Source: Littorina saxatilis
Taxonomy: Eukaryota > Mollusca > Gastropoda > Littorinimorpha > Littorinidae
Length of the DNA: 64,000 nucleotides
Direction: 5' to 3'
Assembly (NCBI RefSeq): GCF_037325665.1
Contig: NC_090246.1
Span: forward strand, 39,322,434-39,386,433
Position 1 is the stretch's first letter. Each line of letters opens with the position of its first letter. Below are positions 10,409 through 21,420 of this stretch, one piece after another. Position numbers and translations under genes: made by a program. A model generated the notes under the pieces. The model did no database searches, was not told the DNA's origin, and saw only the letters and a program-made list of their open reading frames with translations.

Positions 10409-10807
10409 AAACATGGGGCGTGCCTTCATAAACATGGGGCGTGCCTTCATAAACATGGGGCGTGCCTTCATAAAAATGGGGCGTGCCTTCATAAACATGG
10501 GGCGTGCCTTCATAAACATGGGGCGTGCCTTCATAAACATGGGGCGTGCCTTCATAAACATGGGGCGTGCCTTCATAAACATGGGGCGTGCCTTCATAAA
10601 CATGGGGCGTGCCTTCATAAACATGGGGCGTGCCTTCATAAACATGGGGCGTGCCTTCATAAACATGGGGCGTGCCTTCATAAACATGGGGCGTGCCTTC
10701 ATAAACATGGGGCGTGCCTTCATAAACATGGGGCGTGCCTTCATAAACATGGGGCGTGCCTTCATAAACATGGGGCGTGCCTTCATAAAAATGGGGCGTG
10801 CCTTCAT
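10409..10807. repeat. 21-bp minisatellite, 19 copies
   Basis: The unit is AAACATGGGGCGTGCCTTCA plus T, exactly periodic from 10409 to the last start at 10787. The open frame MGRAFIN repeated is an artefact. Confidence 0.94.
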
Positions 10808-10972
10808 AAACAGGAGGTGTGTGAAAACATTCGGTGGGAGGGTGGGGGAGGGTTGTTCACCTGTCTGTTTGTGTGAATGAAATTCCGGACTGCGAGAGTC
10901 TTGTACTGATACGAAGATCGCATTAAAGAATTTATTCTTCACATACATACACAAACATTCCCACAGAGCCAC

Positions 10973-10973
<1 letters not shown>

Positions 10974-11042
<69 letters not shown>

Positions 11043-11327
11043 CAGAGACAGAGAGACAGACAGAGAGAGAGAGACAGAAAGAGACAGAGAGAGACAGAGA
11101 CGGACAGACAGACAGAAAGACAGACAGAGACACAGAGAGAGACAGAGAGATACAGAGAGAGAGAGAGGGAGAGAGAGAGACACACAGAGACAGAGAGAGA
11201 GACAGAGACAGAGACAGAGACAGAGAGAGACAGACAGACAGACAGAGACACAGAGAGAGACAGAGAGATACAGAGAGAGAGAGAGGGAGAGAGAGAGACA
11301 CACAGAGACAGAGAGAGAGATAGAGAC

Positions 11328-11364
<37 letters not shown>

Positions 11365-11404
11365 GACACAGAGAGACACAGAGAGAGACACAGGGAGAGA
11401 GAGG
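10974..11404. repeat. (GA)n/(CAGA)n simple-repeat tract
   Basis: A purine-rich mixture of GAGA, CAGA and CAGACA units. A block of about 110 bp recurs (about 11125-11200 and 11240-11315), showing a secondary tandem duplication. Confidence 0.92.
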
Positions 11405-11460
11405 CAGACGCAGATGTTTTATTGGCCCTCACAAAGGGCTGTGAACAAAAGGGTAACATA
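11405..11460 (-). mobile_element. Short dispersed-repeat fragment
   Basis: It contains TGTTTTATTGGCCCTCACAA and AGGGCTGTGAACAAA, resembling the start of the repeat at 1638-1680. It is probably a truncated relative. Confidence 0.3.
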
Positions 11461-11863
11461 CCTTTTCATTGCACCAACACGTGCAAAAGAAATAAACACG
11501 CCAATAAGAAGAGGTCACTGCTTCTCAAACCTTGAAAGTTAAATGCTTTATACATATAATCGACACATTTCCGACACTTCTCTTCTGATGAATTTAAGAG
11601 CGAACTCAGTCGAAAGAGGTTTGGGCTTTCATGATATTTAATGGAGTACATTTTGCCTAACTCTGATAGAGCCAGATCAAATAAATTCAAATCAAATGGT
11701 ATTTGACGAGGGTTGTGGCATTAGCAATACAAACAAGCTTTTTTCCTTCAGCCCGCGCCCAGAGAGGGACTACTCTAATTATAGATACACGTAAATAATT
11801 TGTTTTATTTAAATTAGGGTTAGGGTTAGAAAAAAGACAGAAAGACTGAATTCACAAACAAGA
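11461..11863. other. Gene-free unique AT-rich sequence
   Basis: A minus-strand open frame of 74 codons (11466-11690) has no recognisable motif. Two and a half TTAGGG units occur at 11815-11830, too few to call a telomeric array. Confidence 0.4.
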
Positions 11864-11876
11864 GAGAGAGACAGAT

Positions 11877-11942
<66 letters not shown>
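11864..11942. repeat. (GA)n microsatellite
   Basis: About 70 bp of nearly pure GA repeat. Confidence 0.95.
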
Positions 11943-11949
<7 letters not shown>

Positions 11950-12051
11950 GGTGATAATTAGTTTTAACGTCCTCTTAGAACCAATTGGCCTATCTTGGGA
12001 CAGGTAGAGTTGATATGCTTTATGGGGGGACAGGACACTGGATAGACATGC

Positions 12052-12052
<1 letters not shown>

Positions 12053-12116
<64 letters not shown>

Positions 12117-12129
12117 ATAGAGAGAGCTA

Positions 12130-12177
<48 letters not shown>

Positions 12178-12210
12178 CAGAGAGAGACAGACAGACAGAC
12201 AGACAGAAAA
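12053..12210. repeat. (GA)n and (CAGA)n microsatellites
   Basis: Two GA runs separated by about 20 bp (12115-12136), then CAGA units. Confidence 0.93.
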
Positions 12211-13336
12211 AGGGAGTTATCGCGTGACCCAATTTCTGTGGATATACTAATTATGGGACAAGCTGAAAGCAGAGTTTACCCTCATTTGTCCCAAGTCCGG
12301 AGTTAATGCCACAACACACACACAGCCTGTCCCTCGCCTCCAAACACGCTTGATCTTTGCCACAACACACATACCACATAAAAATTATGCAGGTTTTCAA
12401 TTCATATGTTTGCAAAGTATCTGCACAAGCATGTGTGCCTCTGTGAGTATGTTCGTGGCTGCTTTCATGGGGTGCCTGTATCCTCAGGAATTTGAGGATT
12501 ATTTTTATCTCTCTTTTTCTGACACTGTTGATTTAACGTCATTTTAGACAGGACAGTTGTTTTTCCTTTCAGTTATAAGTTGTAGTAGTTTGACCTTATT
12601 GTTTTAGGACAAGTAGAGCTCGTTCACCAGTAGCAAAGACTCACTCAGTCCGTCAGTGTGCCTGAGTGTGTGTGATGGGGAGGGGGGGGCTCTCCCGTGA
12701 CCGGCCACCTGCAATGTACGGACAGGTTTGCACTGGCCCTAGGGTGTCCGTTCATGAGAGGGACTGCTGTGACAGCAAAACTAGTGTGATACATAAGTAA
12801 TCAATTTATCCACTTGACTATATTCACAACAGGGACCTATCACTCTTCTTTGCATGTTTTTATGCCTACGAATTTTCAAATACTCAGCAACACATGTAAC
12901 CCAAATTCAACATGTGCCCGTACAATACCGCTTCTTTTATGAAAACATTGCTTCGGCCATGTTGATTTTAATCAACCAATTTTCTTGTCTTCACTGTTAT
13001 TGAGCGGCGAGTGAAAGGCAGTGTTTGATACTGCCATCACAGTGAGTCAGAAACAAACTGCCGTGGCTTACAGGACTTACAGGGCTGAGTGTGGTTCGAG
13101 CTTTAAAGATGCAGTGCCTTAGTCACAGCATGGAGAGCAAAGATTTGTCGTTTTGTCGCAGATTACGATATAAGCAGCCAGGAGCTTCCCACAATAATAT
13201 CACAGATGCTTACACATGTATATCTTTAGTGTTGCCAGCCAAACGAAACTTCGTGCGGTTTTTCAGTTCGCATCTCCCGCCAAATAGTCATTAAGGAGGT
13301 TTAGATCTGTCACCTACCCCGGCCTCACCTATCCGC
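12211..13336. other. Gene-free stretch with dispersed-repeat fragments
   Basis: Phrases at about 11955-12010 and 12525-12620 (TTTAACGTC followed by TTTTAGA-like and GGACAGGTAGAG/GGACAAGTAGAG motifs) look like two diverged copies of one repeat. Positions 12676-12775 resemble 470-555. No exon was supported. Confidence 0.4.
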
Positions 13337-13500
13337 ATCCGCTAGAACTGGCTGAGTAATGTCTTGGTGCTGTCACCAGTTTACCATGCAGAGTAGTTTA
13401 GCTGAGGAAGTATTGTAAACTGTACCGGAGAACTGGACGTTTCTTGTCGTTCATTCTCGTGTCATATTTTTGTTTTTTTCTTTGAACGAGTAGTGGCACC

Positions 13501-13501
<1 letters not shown>

Positions 13502-13532
<31 letters not shown>

Positions 13533-13545
13533 GGGGGGGGGGGGA
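13502..13545. repeat. Poly-T/poly-G homopolymer tract
   Basis: About 30 T followed by about 11 G. Confidence 0.9.
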
Positions 13546-13772
13546 AGTACAGCTAGAACTGGTAATAAATGCCTTGGTGCTGGTACCGGTTTACCAGAGT
13601 CGTTTAGCCGGGGCAGTTCAGTGACATGTACCAGAGTCGTTTAGCCGGGGCAGTACAGTGACATGTACCACAGACGTTTCTTGTCGTTCTTTCTCGTGTC
13701 CTTTTTTGGGTTTTGTTTTCTTTGGATGAGTAGTGGCACCGTTTTGGGTTGGGGGAAAGTACAGCTAGAACT

Positions 13773-14058
13773 ACCGGCACAGTTGGCCTAGTGGTAAGGC
13801 GTCCGCCTCGTGATCGGGAGGTCGTGGGTTCGAACCCCAGCCTTGGCAATCTAGTGGCTGCTCCGCCTAGCGTCTGGCATTATGGGGTTAGTGCTAGGAC
13901 TGGTTGGTCCGGTGTCAGAATAATGTGACTGGGTGAGACATGAAGCCTGTGCTGCGACTTCTGTCTTGTGTGTGGCGCACGTTATATGTCAAAGCAGCAC
14001 CGCCCTGATATGGCCCTTCGTGGTCGGCTGGGCGTTAAGCAAACAAACAAACAAACAA
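13773..14058 (+). mobile_element. tRNA-derived SINE with 12-bp target-site duplication
   Basis: The head has RNA polymerase III promoter boxes of a tRNA: box A TGGCCTAGTGGTAAGG (13784-13799) and box B GGTTCGAACCC (about 13828-13838). A tRNA-unrelated body follows, with a (CAAA)n tail at 14039-14058. It is flanked by ACAGCTAGAACT at 13761-13772 and 14059-14070, a direct target-site duplication that proves retrotransposition. The acceptor-stem halves do not pair well, so this is not a working tRNA gene. The intact duplication suggests a fairly young insertion. Confidence 0.88.
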
Positions 14059-14110
14059 ACAGCTAGAACTTGCAGAATAATGTCTTCGTACTATACGTTT
14101 TTCTGGAGTC

Positions 14111-14255
14111 GTTTAGCTGTGAAAGTATAGTGCCAGAGAACTGGGCGTTTAGCTGTGAAAGTACAGTGCCAGAGAACTGGGCGTTTAGCTGTGAAAGTAC
14201 AGTGCCAGAGAACTGGGCGTTTAGCTGTGAAAGTACAGTGCCAGAGAACTGGGCG
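14111..14255. repeat. 36-bp tandem repeat, 4 copies
   Basis: The unit is GTTTAGCTGTGAAAGTACAG plus TGCCAGAGAACTGGGC, four nearly identical copies. It was expanded from the third copy of the triplicated segment. Confidence 0.92.
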
Positions 14256-14375
14256 TTTGGTAATCGTTCTGTTTTGTGAGGTTTTTTGTGAACGGGAGTA
14301 CTATATTATCTTAACATTGTTTCATTGCGTGATTGTCATCAACTTGGCCGGGGGAGAGGGGAGGTGGACATCGGG

Positions 14376-14440
14376 GGGGGGGGGGGGGGGTGTGAGAGAG
14401 ACAGACAGACAGACAGATAGACAGACAGACAGACAGACAT
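14376..14440. repeat. Poly-G and (CAGA)n tract
   Basis: A run of 18 G followed by CAGA units. Confidence 0.9.
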
Positions 14441-14541
14441 GGACAGAGAAAGAGTGAATAATCATCGCAACAACCTACCTACCCAAATTTAAAGTAACGT
14501 TCGATAAATGAATCTCTTACTTCCTTGCCTCCATCGCCCAG

Positions 14542-14765
14542 GCTTAACATTAGGACTGAGCCCGGTGTCAGAAAGCAGAGACCCTCGTCACAAAGACAGC
14601 CTGAGATTGACTGGCACTGCACGCGGTACGACCATACATCTCACACCAAACATCCATTATGGGAAGAAGTCGATCAGCTTCGTGAATTCCTGTACCGCGG
14701 TGCTCGGGTCAGCGGTGCAATCTCTCCAACCCGGGTCGTTAGGGGGAGGTTTGACTTGAGTTTGG

Positions 14766-14767
<2 letters not shown>
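14542..14767 (+). CDS. Candidate exon of an unknown plus-strand gene
   Basis: A strong acceptor (TTACTTCCTTGCCTCCATCG followed by CCCAG) ends at 14541. The open frame then reads LNIRTEPGVRKQRPSSQRQP, EIDWHCTRYDHTSHTKHPLW, EEVDQLREFLYRGARVSGAI and SPTRVVRGRFDLSLD. The composition is protein-like and not repeat-derived, but I do not recognise the family. The 3' end is uncertain: the only donors are a weak GTGTGT at 14768, at the edge of a TG microsatellite, or GTTTGA at 14749. Splicing from 14768 to 15222 would keep an open frame to a TAG at 15297. It could belong to the CNBD2-like gene or to a separate one. Confidence 0.35.
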
Positions 14768-14833
<66 letters not shown>

Positions 14834-14848
14834 CTGTGTGTTTGTGTT

Positions 14849-14879
<31 letters not shown>

Positions 14880-14881
14880 TG
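14768..14881. repeat. (TG)n microsatellite
   Basis: A long TG run with a few TTTG interruptions. Confidence 0.95.
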
Positions 14882-15020
14882 TTAGACTTTCAACATATTT
14901 TTGTCAAGGAGAGATTGAGAAGGAAACTGGAACACAGGGGGTTACTGAGAGCAGTTCAAACGATAAATCGATACACTCAAACTCCGATTAGCCTTGCAGG
15001 TCATGTTTGAAGGCTCAGAA

Positions 15021-15021
<1 letters not shown>

Positions 15022-15088
<67 letters not shown>

Positions 15089-15220
15089 CCACCCCGCCCG
15101 ACCCCCACTACCCCCACTTCCCCCAACCCCTCACGCACTCACCCCCACTCCCACCACCCCCACCCCCACCCCACCCCCCCCTCACAAACACACTCATCAC
15201 CCTTCCCCTCTCCACACCCA
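15022..15220. repeat. (CA)n microsatellite then C-rich tract
   Basis: About 64 bp of pure CA (to 15086), followed by CCCCCAC-rich sequence to 15220. The C-rich tract would serve as a polypyrimidine stretch for the acceptor at 15221. Confidence 0.9.
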
Positions 15221-15221
15221 C

Positions 15222-15299
15222 AGGTGAAGGCAGTCCAGCGGTGGTGTCAGGGGATATCATTCACACCTCAGGAATGGGAGTTACCGTTCCTGTTGTAGA
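15222..15299 (+). CDS. Candidate exon, possibly terminal or a relict duplicate
   Basis: A good acceptor CTCCACACCCACAG ends at 15221. One frame reads VKAVQRWCQGISFTPQEWEL, then PFLL and a stop at 15297-15299, and would join in phase 0 to 14542-14767. Another frame reads GEGSPAVVSGDII. The junction is strikingly like that of the CNBD2-like exon at 63322: CCCACAGGTGAAGGCAG is identical in both, and that exon reads GEGSPVGEVALID. This may be chance or an old exon duplication. Identity is not established. Confidence 0.25.
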
Positions 15300-15960
15300 A
15301 ATATTGATTTCTCTATTTCTGCGGTGGCACCTTTAACTTGTTGTTTTCGCGTGGGTTTGGTTCTATTCGATTGAAAGAATGAGGGTAACCGTTCCTATTG
15401 TAGTACCTTGTTGTGGATGTTATCCTTCCTTAGCATGCGACCTTTGAATGAGTTTGTGTGTGAAAGGAGCGGCTCTGAGATGACCAAAGCTATGACCAGA
15501 GACATAGATGACCAATTCCTCTCTCTAGCTCTTGTATCCCATGTCTTCCTTGCAGCCAGGAGTCTGGTCTGATAATGCCAGTGTGTCTCTCAGATCCATG
15601 GGTCAATTGTTAAGTAATCAGTAACCGACTGAAACTGACGTGTCTTCTCCTTTTCTTTACACAATGTATTCTCAAAAATGGTCACGTCATCCAGTGACAT
15701 GTGGAGTTCAGATATATTATGTGTGTTTAAACAAAACAAAAATTGTGTGTGTGTGTGTGAATTAGCGGCTTTGAAAGATGTCAAGTATTACATCTTTTAG
15801 CTGTTAATTAGTGTTGTACCTGTTTAAATGCACATACTACGCAGACTCCGATTGGCTTTTAAACATCATGTGATCATTTAAACATACAATCAGAGGAAGA
15901 GACAAAGTGAATTCAGCCCAAGGACGATGGAACATGTCAACACAGCCCACAACACAATCC
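15300..15960. other. Gene-free unique sequence
   Basis: A block at about 15278-15300 (GTTACCGTTCCTGTTGTAG) recurs slightly changed at 15387-15405. No exon is supported. Confidence 0.4.
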
Positions 15961-16160
15961 ACACTGAAAGGCAAGATACAGTGGCACCTCCTGTTAAGAC
16001 ACACCCCCCCTCCCCCTAATTTAAGGCTTCCTCCATTGTAAGACCGTGTTTTCTCAGACTTTGTGTTGATAACCTGTGTAAATTCAGCCCCATTTCAAGA
16101 CTCACTTCTTTTCAAGACCTGCTTCTCTCCGATGTTTGGAGTGTTTGAAAGGGAGGTTTC
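15961..16160 (+). mobile_element. Dispersed repeat, single copy of the 59-bp-array source
   Basis: It runs from CAGTGGCACCTCCTGTTAAG through CATTGTAAGAC, TTTGTGTTGATAA and CTGTGTAAATTCAGCCCCAT to AAAGGGAGGTTTCACC. The middle is homologous to the unit of the array at 2411-3850. The ends look like those of a short dispersed element. Confidence 0.6.
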
Positions 16161-16414
16161 ACCTTCGTGGATGTGAATATCAAGACGCGTATACAGGTCT
16201 GTGACATAGCGTACGGACAACTTACCCGTTCCGAGGCTGCATGGCGAGGGTTTAAGCTAAGTTTGATTAGAGATTACAATACTTGAGCCGTGCATTACGA
16301 CCCAGCGCGAGGGGGTCCATTTAACGCCAGGGGGCGCACTGTTCCGCTGATCATGACTGATGACCTGATGATTGTGTGGGTGTGCGGTTCATTATCATGG
16401 GTACAGTACATAGA

Positions 16415-16558
16415 GAATACTACATGGCTTGCTGTGTCGTACCAGATTTACACGAGTTGTTTTTTTAAATATTGAATTGCGAGCGAAAGCGAGCTGTTCA
16501 CTATTTGAAAAAGCAACGAGTGTAAATCTGGTACGACACAGCAAGCCATGTAGTATTC
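16415..16558. mobile_element. Foldback (hairpin) element, 45-bp arms
   Basis: The arms 16415-16459 and 16514-16558 are reverse complements with two mismatches, around a 54-bp loop. The arms contain TACATGGCTTGCTGTGTCGT and its complement. This is typical of a miniature foldback DNA element. No protein is encoded. Confidence 0.8.
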
Positions 16559-16561
16559 TGT

Positions 16562-16931
16562 TTATCCTACATACTGTATTTACATGTATTTTACTGAAAA
16601 TGTCTTGCAGTCGAGGCAGCTAAATTGAAGACGCTTGTTTTGGAACCTCGATCTCTTCTCAAAGCCTCGTGCAATCTATTACGTCAAAGCAAAGAAACGT
16701 CACTCTGAAAGTGTGGCGTGACGTGTTAGTTCTAAAGATTCATCGAGGGTAATTAGCGAGCACAATTTTTGTTTCTATAATGACGTTTGTCTCGGTGACT
16801 TTGGCATCATAAGCAGTGGAAAAACAGGTCCCTGCCAGACTTGCTTGACATGACCTCATTTACATGATATACACACGTGTGATTTGAACGATTATTGTCT
16901 CACGGGTGTCTCTCTCACGTATGTAGGATAA
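16562..16931. mobile_element. Possible MITE bounded by 13-bp inverted repeats
   Basis: TTATCCTACATAC at 16562-16574 faces its perfect complement GTATGTAGGATAA at 16919-16931. The interior is non-coding. It abuts the foldback element, so the two may be parts of one composite. Confidence 0.4.
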
Positions 16932-17710
16932 ATTCTGATAAGCATCGCTCCACGGCTATTGCCAGTTGTCTCTCTGACCGGACGCTACAGTCCTACGCGA
17001 ATCTATCAAAAAAAGAATACAGAGTTATCTCCCATATGTTTTTCGCGAGCACTGGTCTAAATTTGAGATCAATGTTCGCGAGACGAAAATGATTGCAGAT
17101 TGGCCGACTTCGACAGTGATCTCCGTTCTGTTCTTCACAGTTATGATAAAGACATCGTTCTAAGGTCAAAACAAGTCGAAATTTTGGGACTGCTGCCGGA
17201 AGGAGACCGTAATATATGGTTTCATCACTGTCAACTGGTTACAGAAAAAATCGTCTGCTCCAGTTAGCGCCGAAACCAAACGGTTGATTATCACGTGACA
17301 CTTTTGCCATATTTAGAGCTGTTTGCACAGTAAATACAGTCGCGAAAAATAGCTCGCTTGAAACTGTCTTACATATCAATTCCTTTGTAATTTAAAAATT
17401 ACACAACACCATGAAAAATCATTATCGACGATCGCGAATCTGCTTACATCCATAACACATTACGAAAAGATCTAAATATGTAAAAAATCGATTTTCTCGC
17501 CAGACAAGATAAACCAAGGCATCCTGTCAGCGTGAGAATGAGCCGAACTCATTTTGACCTGAGTTCAGGATGGGGTACAGTAGTGTTTATTGTTCAGCGG
17601 GAGGGGGTGGGTGCTGGAGGGGGGGGGGGGAGTAAGGGGGGGGGGGGGGGTCGGGGGGAATCTTCATGCAATGTTTATGTCACTGTTTCTTTCTTTCTTT
17701 CTTCCTTTTT
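16932..17710. other. Gene-free stretch with G-rich tract
   Basis: No exon is seen. G runs are at 17600-17660, followed by a TTTC-rich tract at 17688-17710. Confidence 0.4.
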
Positions 17711-17771
17711 ACTTTTAGTCAAGTTTTGACTAAATGTTTTAACATAGAGGGGGAATCGAGACGAGGGTCGT

Positions 17772-17861
<90 letters not shown>

Positions 17862-18631
17862 GATTCAGAGTAAACTACTAGACCGATCTTTATGACATTT
17901 TACATGAGAGTTCCTGGGTGATATCCCCAGACTTTTTTTCATTTTTTCGATAAATACCTTTGATGACGTCATATCCGGCTTTTTGTAAAAGTTGAGGCGG
18001 CACTGTCACACCTTCATTTTTCAATCAAATTGATTGAAAGTTTGGCCAAGCAATCTTCGACGAAGGCCGAACTTCGGTATTGCATTTCAGCATGGAGGCT
18101 TAAAAATTAATTAATGACTTTGGTCATTAAAAATCTGAAAATTGTAATTAAAATCATTTTTTATAAAACGATCCAAAATTACTTTTATTGTATTCTTTAT
18201 CATTTTCTGATTCCAAAAACATATAAATATGTTATATTCGGATTAAAAACAACCTCTAAAAATTAAAAATATAAAAATTATGATTAAAATAAAATTTCCG
18301 AAATCGATTTAAAAACAATTTCATCTTATTTCTTGTCGGTTCCTGATTCCAAAAACATATAGATAAGATATGTTTGCATTTAAAACACGTTCAGAGAGTT
18401 AAAAAGAATAGAGATATATATAGAAAAGCGTGCTATCCTCCTCAGCGCAACCGCTACCGCGCTTTTCTGGATTGTTAATTTCACTGCCTTTGCCACGAGC
18501 GGTGGACAGACGATGCTACGAGTGTACACATGTACGGTCTTGCGGAAAATATGCAATGCGTTCAGTTTCATTCTGTGAGTTCGACTGAGCTTGACTAAAT
18601 GTTGTATTTTCGCCTTACGCGACTACTTGTT
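17711..18631 (+). mobile_element. Non-autonomous element, copy 1 of a head-to-tail cluster
   Basis: It starts with TTTAGTCAAGTTTTGACTAA, an internally palindromic head. Next come GGGGGAATCGAGACGAGGGT, a TG microsatellite, TAGAGCGATTCAGA, GATGACGTCATATCCGGC and a long AT-rich body. It ends with AGCTTGACTAAATG and TTCGCCTTACGCGAC. TTTAGTCAAG at the head and CTTGACTAAA near the tail are inverted. No coding capacity is seen, so it is a MITE-like DNA element by inference. Confidence 0.82.
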
Positions 18632-19430
18632 CTTTCTTTCTTTCTTCCTTGCTTTCGTTTTTTCGTGTGTGTGTGTGTGTGTGTAGAGCGATTCAGAGAA
18701 AACTACTGGACCAAAATTCATGAAACTTGACATGAGAGATCCTGAGTATGGTATCTCCAGAATTTTTTTTTCATTTCTTTGATAAATAGCTTTGATGACG
18801 TGATATCCGGCTTTTTGTGAAAGTTGAGGCGGCACTGTCACGCTCTCATTTTTCAACCAAATTGGTTGAAATTTTGGTCAAGTAATCTTCGACGAAGCCC
18901 GGACTTTGGTATTGTATTTCAGCTTGGAGGCTTAAAAATAAATTAATGAGTTGTCATTAATATCGATTTTTTGCAAACAGACTTAAAATTGATTGCATCG
19001 TATTCTTCATCATATTCTGAATCTACAAATATATACATATGTCATGTTTACTCTTAAAATGTGATCACAATTAACGAAAATAGATTAATTAGTCTTACGA
19101 TAAAAATTTAAGAAATCGATCCAAAAATTATTTCATCTTATTCTTTATCTTTTCCTGATTCCAAAAACATATAGATATGATAGGTTGTATTCAAAACAAG
19201 CTCCGAAAGTTAACAAGAAAAGCGCGCTTTCCTGCTTAGCACAATACGCTACCGCGCTATTCTGGCGTGTTAATTTCACTGCGTTTTGCACGTGGAAGGT
19301 GAGCGATTTCCTTCTCGCGGGGATTGACGAAACTGTACTGTCTTTGTGAAAAACTACAGTGCGTTCAGTTTCATTCCGTGAGTTCGACAGCTTGACTAAA
19401 TGTAGTAATTTCGCCTCACGCGACTTGTTT
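18632..19430 (+). mobile_element. Non-autonomous element, copy 2 (head replaced)
   Basis: Same family as 17711-18631 from the TG tract onward, but the palindromic head is absent and a CTTT-rich stretch stands in its place. The body is diverged. It ends with CGCCTCACGCGACTTGTT. Confidence 0.8.
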
Positions 19431-19436
19431 TCTTTT

Positions 19437-20292
19437 TACATTTAGTCAAGTTTTGACTAAATATTTTAACATCGAGGGGGAATCGAAACGAGGGTCGTGG
19501 TGTATGTGTGTGCGTGTGTGCGTGCGTGTAGAGCGATTCAGACCAAACTACTGGACCGATCTTTATGAAATTTGACATGAGAGTTCCTGGGTATGATATC
19601 CCCGAACGTTTTTTTCATTTTTTTGATTAATGTCTTTGATGACGTCATATCCGGCTTTTCGTGAAAGTTGAGGCGGCACTGTCACGCCCTCATTTTTCAA
19701 CCAAATTGGTTGAAATTTTGGTCAAGTAATCTTCGACGAAGCCCGGACTTCGGTATTGCATTTCAGCTTGGTGGCTTAAAAATTAATTAATGACTTTGGT
19801 CATTAAAAATCTGAAAATTGTAAAAAAAAATACAAATTTATAAAACGATCCAAATTTACGTTTATCTTATTCTCCATTATTTGCTGATTCCAAAAACATA
19901 TAAATATGTTATATTCGGATTAAAAACAAGCTCTGAAAATTAAATATATAAAAATTATTATCAAATTTTTTTTTTCGAAATCAATTTAAAAACACTTTCA
20001 TCTTATTCCTTGTCGGTTCCTGATTCCAAAAATATATAGATATGATATGTCTGGATTAAAAACACGCTCAGAAAGTTAAAACGAAGAGAGGTACAGAAAA
20101 GCGTGCTATCCTTCTCAGCGCAACGAATATCCCGCTCTTCTTGTCAATTCCACGTGCACTGCCTTTGCCACGGGCGGTGGAGTGACGATGCTACGAGTAT
20201 ACGGTCTTGCTGCGTTGCGTTGCGTTCAGTTTCATTCTGTGAGTTCGACAGCTACTTGACTAAATATTGTATTTTCGCCTTACGCGACTTGT
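19437..20292 (+). mobile_element. Non-autonomous element, copy 3
   Basis: Full-length by comparison with copy 1: it has a TACATTTAGTCAAGTTTTGA head and a CGCCTTACGCGACTTGTT tail. It is directly followed by copy 4. Confidence 0.83.
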
Positions 20293-21110
20293 TACATTTA
20301 GTCAAGTTTTGACTAACGTAGAAGGGGGAATCGAGACGAGGGTGTGGTGTATGTGTGTGTGTGTGTGTGTGTGTCTGTCTGTCTGTCTGTCTGTCTGTGC
20401 GTGTGTGTGTGTAGAGCGATTCAGACTAAACTACTGGACCAATCTTTATGAAATGTTACATGAGAGTTCCTGGGAATGATATCCCCGGAAGTTTTTTTCC
20501 TTTTTTTCGATAAATGTCTTTGATGACGTCATATCCGGCTTTCTGTAAAAGTTGAGGCGGCACTGTCACACCCTCATTTTTCAATCAAATTGATTGAAAG
20601 TTTGGCCAAGCAATCTTCGACGAAGGCCGGACTTCGGTATTGCATATCAGCTTGGTGGCTTAAAAATTAATTAATGACTTTGGTCATTAAAAATCTGAAA
20701 TTTATAAAACGATCCAAATTTACGTTCATCTTATTCTTTATCATGTTCTGATTCCAAAACACATATAAATATATTGTATTTGGATTAAAAACAAGCTCTG
20801 AAAATTAAAAATATAAAAATTATGATCAAAATTTCGAAATCAACTTAAAAACACTTTCATCTTATTCCTTGTCGGTTCCTGATTCCAAAAACATATAGAT
20901 ATGATATGTTTGGATTCAAAACACGCTCAGAAACTTAAAACGAAGAGAGGTACAGTAAAGCGTGCTATGAAGCACAGCGCAACCGCTACCGCGCCAAACA
21001 GGCTCGTCACTTTCACTGCCTTTTGCACTAGCGGCGGACTACGTTCAGTTTCATTCTGTGAGTTCCACAGCTTGACTAAATGTAGTAATTTCGCCTTACG
21101 CTACTTGTTT
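20293..21110 (+). mobile_element. Non-autonomous element, copy 4
   Basis: Head ACATTTAGTCAAGTTTTGAC, slightly shortened, with a TG then TCTG microsatellite, the same body, and tail CGCCTTACGCTACTTGTT. It shares a boundary with copy 3 with no bases between them. Confidence 0.83.
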
Positions 21111-21420
21111 ATTTGTGTTTTTGTATGTTTGTTTGTTGCGTAAATTGTCTCTGTCCCATTCGTGGTTTACCCACAGATCATCAGGCCGTTTTAAGCACAG
21201 TCAACACTTTATGTATCGATTGGACATTGGATTTCCCTTCTTTAAGTCATGTGACGTCAGAGGCCTACAAAACTTCATATTTGGGCGTTTTAGGTTGACC
21301 GAAACTTCAAAGGAACTACAAAACACACGTCATGTGTTTGATTGCATGTGTGTGTGCTCGTTCAATCGTCAAAAAAACAACAAAGTCAGTACCTGAAAGG
21401 AATTCGATCGATTCATAAAT
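21111..21420. other. Gene-free unique sequence
   Basis: No supported exon. Two plus-strand open frames of 61 and 93 codons have no recognisable motif. Confidence 0.4.

Larger units (their letters stand above)
13337..14262. repeat. Old triplicated ~200-bp segment, third copy split by a SINE
   Basis: The motif GCTAGAACT followed by AATAATGTCTT- or AATAAATGCCTT-like sequence and CGTTTAGC occurs near 13340, 13550 and 13761/14059. The copies share TTTCTTGTCGTT followed by TCTCGTGTC. Divergence between them shows they are old. The SINE at 13773-14058 entered the third copy later. Confidence 0.6.

Noticed and set aside
10343-11459. Minus-strand frames rich in SLSLCLSV
   Set aside because: Translation of GA/CAGA simple repeats and the 21-bp array.
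11815-11830. Interstitial telomere repeat
   Set aside because: Only about two and a half TTAGGG units; expected by chance in 64 kb of low-complexity DNA.
13776-13848. Functional tRNA gene
   Set aside because: The A and B boxes are good but the acceptor stem does not pair, and the sequence continues into a SINE body with a tail and target-site duplication.
13604-13849. Minus-strand open frame containing MPRLGFEPTTSRSRGG
   Set aside because: This is the reverse strand of the tRNA-like SINE head, a familiar spurious translation.
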